NCBI GenBank assembly: GCA_022453515.1
Contig: JAJNNY010000023.1
Location: 186,001-250,000 of the forward strand
Reading direction: 5' to 3'
Length of the DNA stretch: 64,000 nt
Source: Astrocystis sublimbata
Taxonomy: Eukaryota; Ascomycota; Sordariomycetes; Xylariales; Xylariaceae
The notes under the pieces are model-generated. The model was not told the DNA's origin and did no database searches. It was given only the letters and a program-made list of their open reading frames with translations. Made by a program: the position numbers and the translations under genes. Shown here piece after piece: positions 48,453 to 58,731 of the stretch (position 1 is the first letter of the stretch; every line of letters begins with the position of its first letter).

Positions 48453-49039
48453 TTACACCCTCTTCTTCCCTCCCTTCCCGAGAAGATTCTCCCGCTCAAT
48501 CGTGTATGAGGGCTCACCCTTGCCTTTCAGATCCTCCGGGTGGTATTGCTACGCTACCATTAGTTGCCGCCATGCTGGAGAGAGACGAGAATGGAAAAAT
48601 AAAAACTCACCACGTGCTCGTAGCGCTTGTAGGGCCCACCCGGGGCATCGGGCTCGCGCATGACGTCGGCGCCCTCCTCGTAGTCCATGAGGTTGCCGGT
48701 GTAGTCGACGTGGCCGGGGGGCACGACGGCGGTGCCCTGGAGCGGGACTTTCTTCTTCAGGGCGTCGGCGACGTTGACGGAGGGTGTGGCTGCGAGCGCG
48801 GCCTGGTTGGTGCCCTCGACGGCGGCCAGGGGCGCGTGGCGGGGGTCCCGGTTGCGCGAGGCCAGGGCGGCGTCGAAGGGCCCGTCGTGGTGGTACACGC
48901 CGCCCGGCACGCCGAGGTTGTCGAGGGCGTCGATGCGGTCGGGCCGGGTCTGGTTCGCTTTCCGCAGGTGCGGCGCGCGGTTGGCGGCTTTGGTGTCGCG
49001 CTTGATCTGCTCCAGAGGCCGGGGGACGGAGGCGGACAT
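48453..49039 (-). CDS. Pal1-family protein, two exons (174 aa)
   Basis: Exons 49039-48611 and 48548-48453. The start MSASVPRPLEQIKRDTKAAN and the conserved blocks TRPDRIDALDNLGVPGG, YHHDGPFDAALASRNR, DYEEGADVMREPDAPGG and KGKGEPSYTIERENLLG fit the fungal Pal1 cell-morphology family. Fission yeast Pal1 localises to growth sites and budding yeast Pal1 to the endocytic coat; this short form lacks long extensions, so a role in polarity or endocytosis is inference. The 62-nt intron (GTGAGT donor, CTAAT branch, GCGTAG acceptor) joins YKRYEHV to QYHPEDLKGKG. It is divergent from USB1. Confidence 0.85.
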
Positions 49040-50008
49040 TTTTACTTGTTTGATCTGGTCTGGTCTGGTATGGTCTGGTATGTCTGATAGTTGTGTGGCT
49101 CGAACAGTTCCAAGTTGGTTCTCGTCTGGATTAGTGCAATCTTGGGGTTTTACTTGGGATTATTGTTGAGTTGATTACGGTTGAGGCAGGGGCAGAGAAT
49201 ATAAATAAAGGTCTTGGTAGGAGGAGATAGGTCGAGGCTGGTGGTGGTATAATGTCTCTATTAACGCTTGACTGATTCGCTAGTCCCCCACGCTGGATTG
49301 CAAAGTATCGTATGGTAATGCTGGCGCCCTGGTGCTACATCGCAGGCACGCGTAATGGCTGGGAGCTATGATGTAATTCTCAAGCTTCAGCATGGTAGTG
49401 CTCAGCTGCTTGCGCTGGATACCTTGGGCGATCCTCAGGCGGCTTCAGTGCTACTGGAGCCGGTGACGTAGGGCCGAGGTGGGGATCGGGCGGGATCTTA
49501 TCGTTTCCCATGGCCCAACGCCATGGGTACCTGGTATCTAGGTACGTTGAGGTACCAGAGCTACCAGGTAAGACCTAACCTTATCAATAGCAGCACATGT
49601 AGAGAGCAATTTCCAGGGCAGCTTGGGGATCGGGGATCAATCAATTGGAACCTAAAGGTATTGAACCGTTTCCGCTCCTGCATCCGATGCAATGCAATGG
49701 ATACCTAGCTCCCGATACGCCCGCCAGTCCGCATTAGGCGGGGTGAATCGCGAGTTTTGACGTTGGAAGCATGGGCCCTTTTGGCTGATCTCGATCCGAA
49801 CACCCTCGCCCTCTCCCACGCTACCTGCGCCAAGCTGCGGCATGTGGCATGTGGCATGCTGCCAGGTACCAGCATCCAATACGAGCACTAGCCCGAGCTA
49901 GACCCTGAACGTATCGTCGTAACCCTTACTGTCGCTTCAACAACGCCTTCTCGCATAATTGCGAAGCATAGCCAGCCAGCCATCTTACATGGCCAACCAG
50001 AAAACAAC
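49040..50008. other. Divergent intergenic region, Pal1-family gene / USB1
   Basis: About 970 nt. Contains an imperfect TCTGGT repeat just upstream of the Pal1 gene (49,050-49,090) and half-sites of the AGGTACC motif at 49,525-49,570. No gene seen. Confidence 0.5.
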
Positions 50009-51474
50009 ATGGCACTTGTAGATTATACATCGGACTCGTCAGAGCCTGACGACACAGCCAGCCCAAGCACCAAAAGGCAGAAGACTTCAGCGCCCCAACT
50101 CGCAAACCGCTCCACTACGAAGAGCCATCTTCCACCGCTGCCCTCCGCCTTCCATGACTTGTACGCGTCGTCGGTGAGAGTGAGTGCGAGCGATGACCCG
50201 ACGCTACATCAAGGTCGGAAGCGTGTGAATCCACACAGAGTCGGCAATTGGCCGAGCCATCTGTACATCGAGTGTGAGTATCCCCTTTCTTTATCTAGTC
50301 TCACGAGCAACTTATCAACATTACATTTCTATTACGCTTTTGCTAAGAACATTGGAAAGCCCGAGTCACGTCCACGTAACTCACCTGCTTTTACAAACCT
50401 TACTAGTATCAGCAACTCCCGTCCATTCACTAATACATACACGGAGATGCACATCAGAGAACTAAACAAAGTACAGGGCATCCCAGGACGACAGAGCGGA
50501 CAACTCTAACAGCACTTCACACAAATCTTCAAGCTAGCCTTGCATCGTCTTCGTCTACTTCTACTCCCCCCTCTTCCAACACAGACTCTACGACCATAGT
50601 TTCGTTCTTGACATCCGACCTCGGCGCGCAACAGCCTTTGCACATCAGTCTCTCGCGCCCCATTGTGCTCAGCACTTCACAGAAAGATGACTTCTTATCC
50701 GACATCGAATCCAGCATCCGCGGCAGTGGAATCCCCCCTTTTGAGCTCATGCCAGCGGGAGTGGAATGGCACCGTACAGCAGAGTCGGCGCGGTCATTCC
50801 TTGTTCTGCGAGTCAGTGCTGCGAGGAAGGAGAGCCAGGATCAACTAGCAGCACACGAAGGTGGCGGGGAGCCGACAGAGGGGGGCACAGTACGCGCGAA
50901 CCCAAATCCACAGCTCGCAGCCCTCCTGCGCCGCACCAATGCCGTCGTGACGGCCCACGGCCAACCACCTCTCTATGCCTTTCCGAGTGCTTTGGAAATT
51001 GGTAACTGCGAGAACAGGGGTAGGGACGAGGACGATAACGCCAAACCCAAGAAACGCAAGACCGCTCATACTAAAAGCCACGATGGAAGTACCGAGACTG
51101 CAACCGCCACCGTAGAAAACGCCTTCCACATCTCCATCGCCTGGTCCTTCGCCGAGCCGACCGCCGAGCTACGGCGCCTGACCGAGGCGGCGTTCAATAG
51201 CACCATCGCGAGCCCACCACCCCTTCCCAACAGTGATGGCCAGGAGACAAAAGACGGCGAGGGCCGAAACCCAACTCCAAACCCTACAACTACAACAGCA
51301 ACAACAGCAACGACCCTGCCAGTGACAGCGAAGGACGCAGTGGGCGCCATGCGCATCCGCATCGACGGCGTCAAGGTCAAGATCGGGAACGTCGTCACAC
51401 ACGTCCCATTGCCCGACCGCGGGCGTCACAGTAGTCTCAGCAGCACCACGGGACACGGATTGTTAGGCTTATGA
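50009..51474 (+). CDS. USB1: U6 snRNA 3' phosphodiesterase Usb1
   Basis: Exons 50009-50273 and 50477-51474 give 420 residues. Usb1 is a 2H-fold nuclease that trims the oligo-U end of U6 snRNA and protects it from decay. The two catalytic HxS motifs are visible: PLHISLSRP (H144-S146) and [10 protein letters not shown] (H306-S308). Also seen are the opening [35 protein letters not shown] and the closing [14 protein letters not shown]. The 203-nt intron has a GTGAGT donor and a GTACAG acceptor; splicing recreates the conserved Trp in YIEW-HPRT. Insertions (residues about 105-125 and 325-350) are low complexity, including an Asn/Pro/Thr stretch. Confidence 0.92.
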
Positions 51475-52244
51475 CGAACTGTAATTGGTGTTTTACTCTC
51501 GTTACCCGCATGGTAGGTCAGTAGATCACATCTAAACAGTAGGCGGTCATATTCATCATGCGAAATACTGAGTGAGTGGGACAATAGGTAGTCATAGGTA
51601 GTTGTGTCGAGTATGTTCAATTTCTATGATGCAGGAATCTTCCACTGCCGCTAATCTAAGTCACAGATAGTATCGATAGTCTGCCGCCATCTGACGTAAG
51701 GGCGATAGCCTAGGTATAAGTAACATATACAACTCTCATGTGCTGCTGGTACTTGGAAGTAACGAGGCCAATTGTGCCAAGGATGATGATGAATGACGAG
51801 CAATGTAGTGACGCAGCGCCCTCCCTTGTGTTCTTCCCTTTTGAACGAGCAAAAAATCAATCTGATGAATACAAACGCCAACCAAACTCCGCCTCGATGG
51901 TTGTATATAAATATAAAATGTGCGCAGCCAATGTCCCTTCATTCTCGGAGGAAACAGCCGATTCTGCTCTACTATACTGTAGAGGCTGTTGGAACCAGCC
52001 AGCGGCTGGTCCAATATAACGCAGTGCAATGCAATGCAATGCAATCATGCGATCTTATAGCAGATCTGCAGCTTTGCGTCTTTCACCTTCGTCGTAAAGC
52101 GAACTCGATAGAATAAAATGCCACAAAACTCGCTGTCAGAAATGCATACGTATTAATGAAGGAAGCAGGCAAACAAGCAAGCCAGCAACAGGCAGCACAT
52201 AGTGCGCGAACGAATCGAGTTTGCAAATCAGTAGACAAGTCGGC
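51475..52244. other. Convergent intergenic region USB1 / ERO1
   Basis: 770 nt between two stop codons, AT-rich, with a short GCAAT repeat at 52,025-52,045. No gene seen. Confidence 0.5.
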
Positions 52245-54301
52245 CTACAGCTCGTCGAGACTGTGCCGCGCCTCCAGGCGCCATGTCCGGGGTGTGACAG
52301 GGAGGCCGATGTAGTACTCCCAGAACCGATTGAGCTCGAAGAGCACAATCGAAAATCTGAAGGGCATGTCTATTAGTATGAAAACTCCATGGAAAGTGTC
52401 TAGGTATGTAATAGGTGTGGGAAGATGGACATACACTATTCCGGGCAACCTGACCCAGCTGCCAACGACTAAGTGGAAGGCTGTTTTGACTCTATCCAGT
52501 TCCATCCAAAAAGATTCGATCGCATTCTTGGGGGCTGGCCGTCGTCGTTTTGGTGGCAATTCCTCGTCATCCCACTCATCATCATCATCTTCCTCCTTGG
52601 GAACCTTCGATTTGGTTGGATCAGTGCCCTTCGGCAAGTCAGACGCCGAGTCTGGCGACACCTTGACAGCATCTGGTTGTTTCGGGCTGTCCGGTATCGA
52701 CGACAGAACATGCTTATCGTCATCTGCCTTCGCCGCTTCCGCCATAAGCCTGAACTGGTGATGCGCCTCGACCGAGCTACTCAGCCGTGCGTAGGTGTTA
52801 AACAAGGCGACCAGCTCCGTCCGCTTGAGCTCCAGGGCCTCGCCGCCTTCGTTCTCTGTCTCGAACAGGACCTTCAGAGCGGTGCCGTAGCCAGAGGTTT
52901 GCAGTTTGCCCCAGAGCCGGCACTTGTCGCAGCCCACGCAGTCCATGATGCGGCTCACGTTTCGGAAGCGGTTCCGGAAGTCCTCCTTCAGGGAGGGCCC
53001 CTCGCCGTTCTTGAACATCAGACTCTCGTCAAAGATCTGCGGAACAGAGGACGATGCCTGTGTCACCGCGAGCACGGTAGCTTTCGTGGCAGCATCCTGA
53101 TCTGGCTCCCCGGTACAGAAGGTATAATCTTGCAGGTAGGGGCCAAGTTTGGCGACGGCCCGGGTAAGCAGCGCGTAGTTGAAGTATAGATTGGAGATGC
53201 GCTCGGGGTGGGTGAGCAGCCTCTCGGTGTAACACTTGAGATTAGGCTGCCACTCGCCCGTGGTCTGGTTGAGGAAATCCCAGCAAAGGTGGGTGCTGAT
53301 ACTGGAGTGCATGCCCGAGATGACACGGTAGAAGACGCGCTTCTCGAGACACTCGTCCTCGTTCTCCAAGCCAGTCTGTGCAAAGTTGGTACCAGGGTCC
53401 TGGTGGTGTTGCTCCAGCATCTGTTGTCGCTCTGCCGACAGCAGGACGTTCCGGAAATCTTGGGCGGCCGATCCCTGCAACAACGACGGACTGCCAAGGG
53501 AGGCAGACTGCGGGAACGATGACTTCTGAAAGCAGTTCTCGCGGTAGATGGCGTCCCAGACCATCTTGGCGCCTTCGCCAGCGAAGCCGGTGAAGCGCTC
53601 CGGGTTGAGGACCAAGCTCACGTAGTCTCCCTTAGAGCTCGTGGTCTCGTCCTCGGGCACGCAGTAGTCCCGCTCGTCGCACTCGTCGTCATATTCCACC
53701 ACGCAGCTCTCGCCGACGTCTTCGCCCAGCAAGCCTTGCAGTGGTCGCTGCGGCTTCTCCTTCTGCACCTTCCTGCCCGGGTGTTTCGCCGAGGGCCCCT
53801 CGAGCTTCCCTAGCTCGCTCGCCCTCCATATCTTGGGTATGTCGTCTTCGTTGTCGATGGTGTTGACGGCGCATGCGATGTTGCCGCACATGCCATTCTC
53901 GTCGTTCCAGAAAGGACACACCTTGTTGAAGAGGTTGAGGCGGTAGTAGGAGAAGAAGTCGGTGTTCTTGGTCAGGTCGTCGATGGCGGGTTTGATCTGG
54001 GCGTTGAGGTTCTCGAGGGTCTGGTAGGAAACGCAAGCATCGCTCACGATGGACTTGGGCGAATACTGGTAGAGGTAGATGCGGTGGTCAGAGAGGTCGT
54101 GCGAGTGGGAGTGGGAGTGGGAGTGCGAGCGCGCGGCGGGCGCGGTGGCCGCGATAACAAGCGAAGAAGAAGCTAGGGCGAGCGGTGGGAACAACATACT
54201 GCACAAGAATCATCTTGCCCTCCCTTGGATGTCTCGCATTGCGCAGGCGATCCCCAGAGGGCAAAAATAGTCAGGAAGAATAGCTTCCCGGCGGACGGCA
54301 T
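52245..54301 (-). CDS. ERO1: Endoplasmic reticulum oxidoreductin Ero1
   Basis: Exons 54301-54200, 54065-52435 and 52356-52245 give 614 residues. Ero1 is the FAD-dependent oxidase that re-oxidises protein disulfide isomerase in the ER. Exon 1 supplies a signal peptide (MPSAGKLFFLTIFALWGSPA) and ends ...DDSCA; intron 1 (134 nt, GTATGT donor, CTCTGAC branch, TACCAG acceptor) leads to YSPKSIVSDACVSYQTLENL. The shuttle cysteines are C94/C99 (NGMCGNIAC) and the active-site set is C410-V-G-C413-D-K-C416 followed by RLWGKLQTSGYGTALK. Intron 2 (78 nt) is a multiple of three and stop-free. A longer open frame running into intron 1 encodes a His/Ser repeat, which I reject as protein because the spliced form has the signal peptide. 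The product is luminal, probably membrane-associated. Confidence 0.94.
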
Positions 54302-55967
54302 ATTGGCGGCAGATGGGTCGCAGTTGGTATGGACACCTTTCTGAAACGGGTGTGCGTGTACGCAGCTCGGCAGTAGGCAGTACAGCCTGTACTGTACAGG
54401 TGTAGGTGTAGGTATCGTCAAGGTAGGGCGCGATAGGTGGTGGTATTATGAAGCACTGGACGCCCACATTGATGCTGGATGGACCGGCAACACCTTAGAC
54501 ACCCTCGCAACTTGGTTTCAACAAATCAGAACGAGCGACAGTTGAAGATGGCCCCGTACATGCGCAGCGCGGTGGTAACAAGCGCAGGGGACGAAGTGGC
54601 CGAAATATGGATTTTATATTTAGCCAGATTTCCAAATTCCCACTCATGCCACTTCGAGAGGACAGCTAATTGAATGGATGGGACCGATGTCCGGGAATGG
54701 GAATGCACACTGCACAGGATGGCGAGGCGGGCTCGGCAGGACTACCTACTCGTACATATGTACATAGGGATTGCCACTGCACCTTTCGACCTGTCAGGTT
54801 CAACCTTAAGGTAAGGTTTCCCGTACCTAATCCAAAGCATTGCCCTTGCGTTGTTGGTTTGTATGTACGGTGTACCTGCAAAGAGGACTCAATTGCCGGG
54901 TACAGCTGGTACTAGATCAGGTACCCAAGTACTTAGAGACAGATACGTGGCGCTACCATATACAAAAACCTACTAGGCTCAGGTTGGTAGCAACTTGGAA
55001 GCCTTTTAGCGTGGCGGCATGTGAATAATGTTGGAACGGATGGAACAGCCCAACTTCATCGACACAGCCCGCGATTCTAGCTCGAGGCAGGCAAGCCCCG
55101 ACCAGACCGACCAGAATATGAATCATGTAGAACATTCGCGTTCTGTGTAGCTACATGGAAAGCCCGTGGAGAATTTGGAAGTCTCCTGCATTTGCTGTTC
55201 AACGATGGATGCGACAAACTACAACGTGTTCTCTTAGTCATGGCCAATGGGGTAGGTACCAGGTATAAAATCGAACAATCCGACGTCATACCATGCGATT
55301 ACGGGCAGGTGGTTCGAGCAGCGCCGCTAGCGTCCGATTCAGGGTCCGTCTGGCTGGGCCGATCGTCCGTCGCCCGCCGCCGGACTCAGTACATACTATC
55401 ATGGATGTTAGTACTAAAAATTGTACGATATTAACATTGCACCAATTCAGATAAATCACCCCCCTCTTACCTCTCTCTCCAATTCCGTTGTTTGCTGGCG
55501 CTGATAGATATATTTATAGGTAAACACAAGCATGGAAATGCGCCACGTTGGAGAAGAGAGATATGCATATAGGTATTGCATGGACAGCCCAGCTGCATGT
55601 TTATCGAGAAATTGTTGAAAGACGGCACATCTTATTTTCTAGTCTAGCTTTCCACAACTTGTCGGGCCTGTGACCTCCTAGTACCGTACCTACATGTACT
55701 CGTAGGTAGCGGGATGAAATGGATGCAAGAGTCGAACTCGAGCAACCCGTCCTAGGTAGTTTACGAATCACTGATGAATATACAACGAAGCTACCTAGTA
55801 AAGTCCGTTCCGGGGCACTTTGTCTATCGTTAAGCTGATCATCAAGGCGGCCAAAGGTAGTGCCATCCCATACGATCTACAGGCACAGTACCTCCTACGT
55901 ACACGCGTAGCTAAGATTGGACAATCGTCCGACTTCGCGCCTACCACTCCTTCATGCGCCAACCATG

Positions 55968-56040
55968 TATGGAAGCTTTCTGGAAGCTTTCAAATCAGCT
56001 GCTGTCTGTCGGAAATCTGCTGTCCGCCGGAAATCTATGC
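55968..56040. repeat. Cluster of short tandem duplications
   Basis: TGGAAGCTTTC is repeated directly twice, followed a few bases later by an 18-nt unit repeated with two differences (GCTGTCTGTCGGAAATCT, GCTGTCCGCCGGAAATCT). It looks like local slippage. Confidence 0.6.
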
Positions 56041-56421
56041 GCAGGTGCAAATGTGAAAGCAAACTGTGCGATGAGGGCCCTCTCATATGATGGGACTTCA
56101 TATCACGGGGAGGAAAGGCTAACGGCAGTTGGTCATGCATTGTTCATTTCCCTTCATATCCCAGTCCTAAAGCATCGTACGTATACCGCCACAGGTCAGA
56201 GGACCAACAAACTTCTGACTTCTGACCGATCCTCGCAAGCAACACAGCTGCCGAGGCTTGTCTCTGGCCCAACTCTCATCTGCCATGACACATCCTCGAG
56301 CCTCGAGAACATGGGGCAATCAAGCAAGCTCAATAATGCTCGCATGCTGTTCCCAGACCCGTATGATACAAAGTGCCAACAGTCCCTCAGCGCACAATCC
56401 TCATACGTAACCGTGACTATA

Positions 56422-56448
56422 TGATTTGGTCGGCAACAGACCAAATCA
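56422..56448. repeat. Perfect inverted repeat, 10-bp arms, 7-nt loop
   Basis: TGATTTGGTC, loop GGCAACA, GACCAAATCA. A strong hairpin in non-coding DNA downstream of CKS1. About one such repeat is expected by chance in 64 kb, so no function is claimed. Confidence 0.6.
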
Positions 56449-56678
56449 AAATGATCCCCCCACTTACGCCGAGATCGGTCAGAGCTCTCGGAATGTTCGA
56501 GGCCCACAGAGGCCTAATCTGTCGATGAGTCGAGCAAGCGATCATCAGTCGTCGAAACATTCATTCCATATCCATATCAAATGCGACAGCGCTATGCAGT
56601 AGAGGGCAAAAAGAAGTGTTCGTGGGCGGAGAGCGTCGGCTCGTGGCCTCCGCCGAAGCCATGATTCATGGCCTCTGA

Positions 56679-57241
56679 CTACGGCTGGAAGTTGATCGGA
56701 CGCCTTCGGAGTTATGCATCAGCCGTTGGCCTTCCCAGAGCGCGCAGAGTCGCAAAGACAACAACTTACTTGAACAAAAGGATATGCGGCTCAGGCTCAT
56801 GTACTTCGTAATGCTCCCAGCCCAGGCTCTGCAGAGTGGTAGGTTAGCACGGGTTCGATCCTGTGTTGACAGGCCTGTCCAGTTCAACATTGAGCAGACA
56901 CCAGGCAAACATTCCGCATACCTGGGTAATGCCCATAGCGCGCCACTCGTCTTCCCACAACAGCTTCAGGGTGCCCTTGGACGAGTCGTGATACTCCTTC
57001 GGAATCGCCTTGAGCATAGCTTTGGGGAGCTGGACGTGCCGGTATTCGTACTCATCATCTGAATAGCTGCAAACTCAAGTCAACAACTTGACGCGTGGCG
57101 CAAGGGATTCAGAGGAAGCAAGCCAGCCTACCGAGAGGAGTAATGGATCGATTCAATGTATTCCTCGAGTCGCGCCCGCTCGCTGTCCTTGAGCGGCCGG
57201 GGCTCTACATTGCGACGGCTCATATCGATGTCCGCTGGCAT
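56679..57241 (-). CDS. CKS1: Cyclin-dependent kinase regulatory subunit Cks1
   Basis: Exons 57241-57132, 57066-56922, 56828-56770 and 56703-56679 give 112 residues. Cks proteins bind CDK1 and phosphorylated substrates and help drive multi-site phosphorylation. Diagnostic segments: EEYIESIHYSSRYSDDEYEY, RHVQLPKAMLKAIPKEY, LLWEDEWRAMGITQSLGWEH and EPEPHILLFKRP. The start at 57241 (MPADIDMSRRN) is preferred because the open frame upstream has leader composition; MSRRN at 57223 is an alternative. Introns are 65, 93 and 66 nt with standard signals. Intron 2 carries on its opposite strand a tRNA T-arm-like element. Confidence 0.95.
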
Positions 57242-58731
57242 GTTGTCGGGTGGAGGTGTGGTGTGTCTGTCTAGTGAGGCTGGGATTGAGAAGAGCGACA
57301 GGAAGGGAAGAGGAACGGGTGGGGACCAATCGAAGTGCTGTTGTAAGACAGACTTGCTTAGGAGAGTTGATGCTTCGGGAGACTGCGAGAGGGAGAAGCC
57401 GGGAGGTGTAGGAGTCGGCAAGGTATATATAGGTGCGCAAGTGCTCTGGAATGGGTTTGTTTGTGTGAGATTCTGGCGATTGATTGTTGCGTGTTGTTTG
57501 GTAAGAAAGCACGTTTCAGAAGCAAACGTCTCTCCTTTGAGCTTGAGAAGGAGCTCGAGGGAAGGTCTGGCGCACGGATGGGTGAGGCGTCCGTCCCTAG
57601 CAACGTCTTGCCGGGAAAAGCTGGAGGGAGCTGGTGGTCGCGATCGTGCGATCAGTGGAGGGGAAAAGTCAACAAAGACATGCCTGTAAGAAGCTTTATT
57701 CGACTATCAGCTATAGCCTCCCCTCCGGCGGGTTTATCGATTAGACCTAGAGTAGAGAGCCTGCTGCTCCCCACCGACGTTTGTGGATTATGTGGGTCAA
57801 CCGTTGCATCTGGGCGGGACCTAGCAACGCCCCATTGTGGCTCGAATTCTACCTAGGTACCTCGGTACCTACAGTAGGTACATTCACTCATCTATCTGTG
57901 TGGCCCATGCTTCAAGTTTCTGGCTTACATCCGCAAACGTGGTTTTGGCCAGCAATCAATCTCGCAGGAAAGCAACCGAGTCCCACTCTGCAGGCACTAT
58001 TGTAAACAGCAAACAGCAACCAACCAACCAACCATCTGCAGCATATGCCACCTTTTTACTTCTTTATTCTCTTTTACCTGATCCAATAACAGGCCCAATA
58101 GGGAGCAAATGCAAATTGAACATTAAGTAACAAAAAGTGCAGCATCGGGGCTTTCCCCGCCAGCCCGCATGCTTTGTAGCTAATGCAAAACGGAGGAATT
58201 GGCCGTCTGATGCATTAAAGCTCTGTGAGCTTTCAAGGCTGCGTGGTCAATCTTAGCGACCTGAGCTTTGGGAGTCCAGATCTCCAAGGTGGGCCAGGGT
58301 AGGCGCTGTTCCTTACCTGTTGCTTAGGTACGTACCTACCACCAGCTGTATGTTCTCTTAGCCCGTCTGTTTCGAGCTCCTGTCGAGACCTCAGTGTCTG
58401 CCCACTCAGTCCTTGCCGTACCTACCTTACCTAACCTAGTTCAGAGACTCAGAGCCCCCAATTCTCAGTTGCAGACCACACCTGCACCCAGTCACCCAGT
58501 CACCCAGTCTCGCCCGCCCGGTCGAAGTTGACAGTCTCCCTCCCACCTGGCACATTGCGGATTGGCACATTCCATCCCCCTACCTACCTTACCTTACGCA
58601 TCAACCCTCCCGCGCTGCCGCGCTACTTGTCGGCCCCCTCCTCCGCAATCAACCGCGTCAAGCTCCCGCGCTACGTGCGCCGCCTCACGCAACACCGAGT
58701 TGCAGCACCGAGTTGCAGCACCGGCCGGACC
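57242..58731. other. Divergent intergenic region CKS1 / bromodomain gene
   Basis: About 1.5 kb with promoters for both genes. One exact TACCTAGGTA (57850-57859) is embedded in a GGTACC-rich patch to 57,885. Repeats of CACCCAGT occur at 58,490-58,512. No gene seen. Confidence 0.5.

Larger units (their letters stand above)
54302..56678. other. Intergenic region upstream of ERO1, downstream of CKS1
   Basis: About 2.4 kb. Noted: GTACATATGTAC palindrome near 54,755; tandem short duplications at 55,968-56,040; a hairpin at 56,422-56,448. A 156-codon plus-strand frame (55,954-56,424) spans those duplications and has no family character. No gene supported. Confidence 0.45.

Noticed and set aside
48506..49087. 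193-codon plus-strand frame over the Pal1-family gene
   Set aside because: Antisense shadow; the minus-strand frame shows the conserved Pal1-family blocks and proper splice signals.
52473..53189. 238-codon frame antisense to ERO1
   Set aside because: It is the shadow of the conserved Ero1 coding sequence on the other strand, with no motif or promoter of its own.
54066..54206. ERO1 N-terminus with a His-Ser repeat from the longer open frame
   Set aside because: That frame begins at TTG/an internal ATG within an intron. The spliced alternative from 54301 gives a proper signal peptide and the conserved DDSCA-YSPKSIVSDAC join.
55954..56424. 156-codon plus-strand frame between ERO1 and CKS1
   Set aside because: It runs through tandem duplications, has no conserved motif, no leader or splice signals, and random-looking composition.
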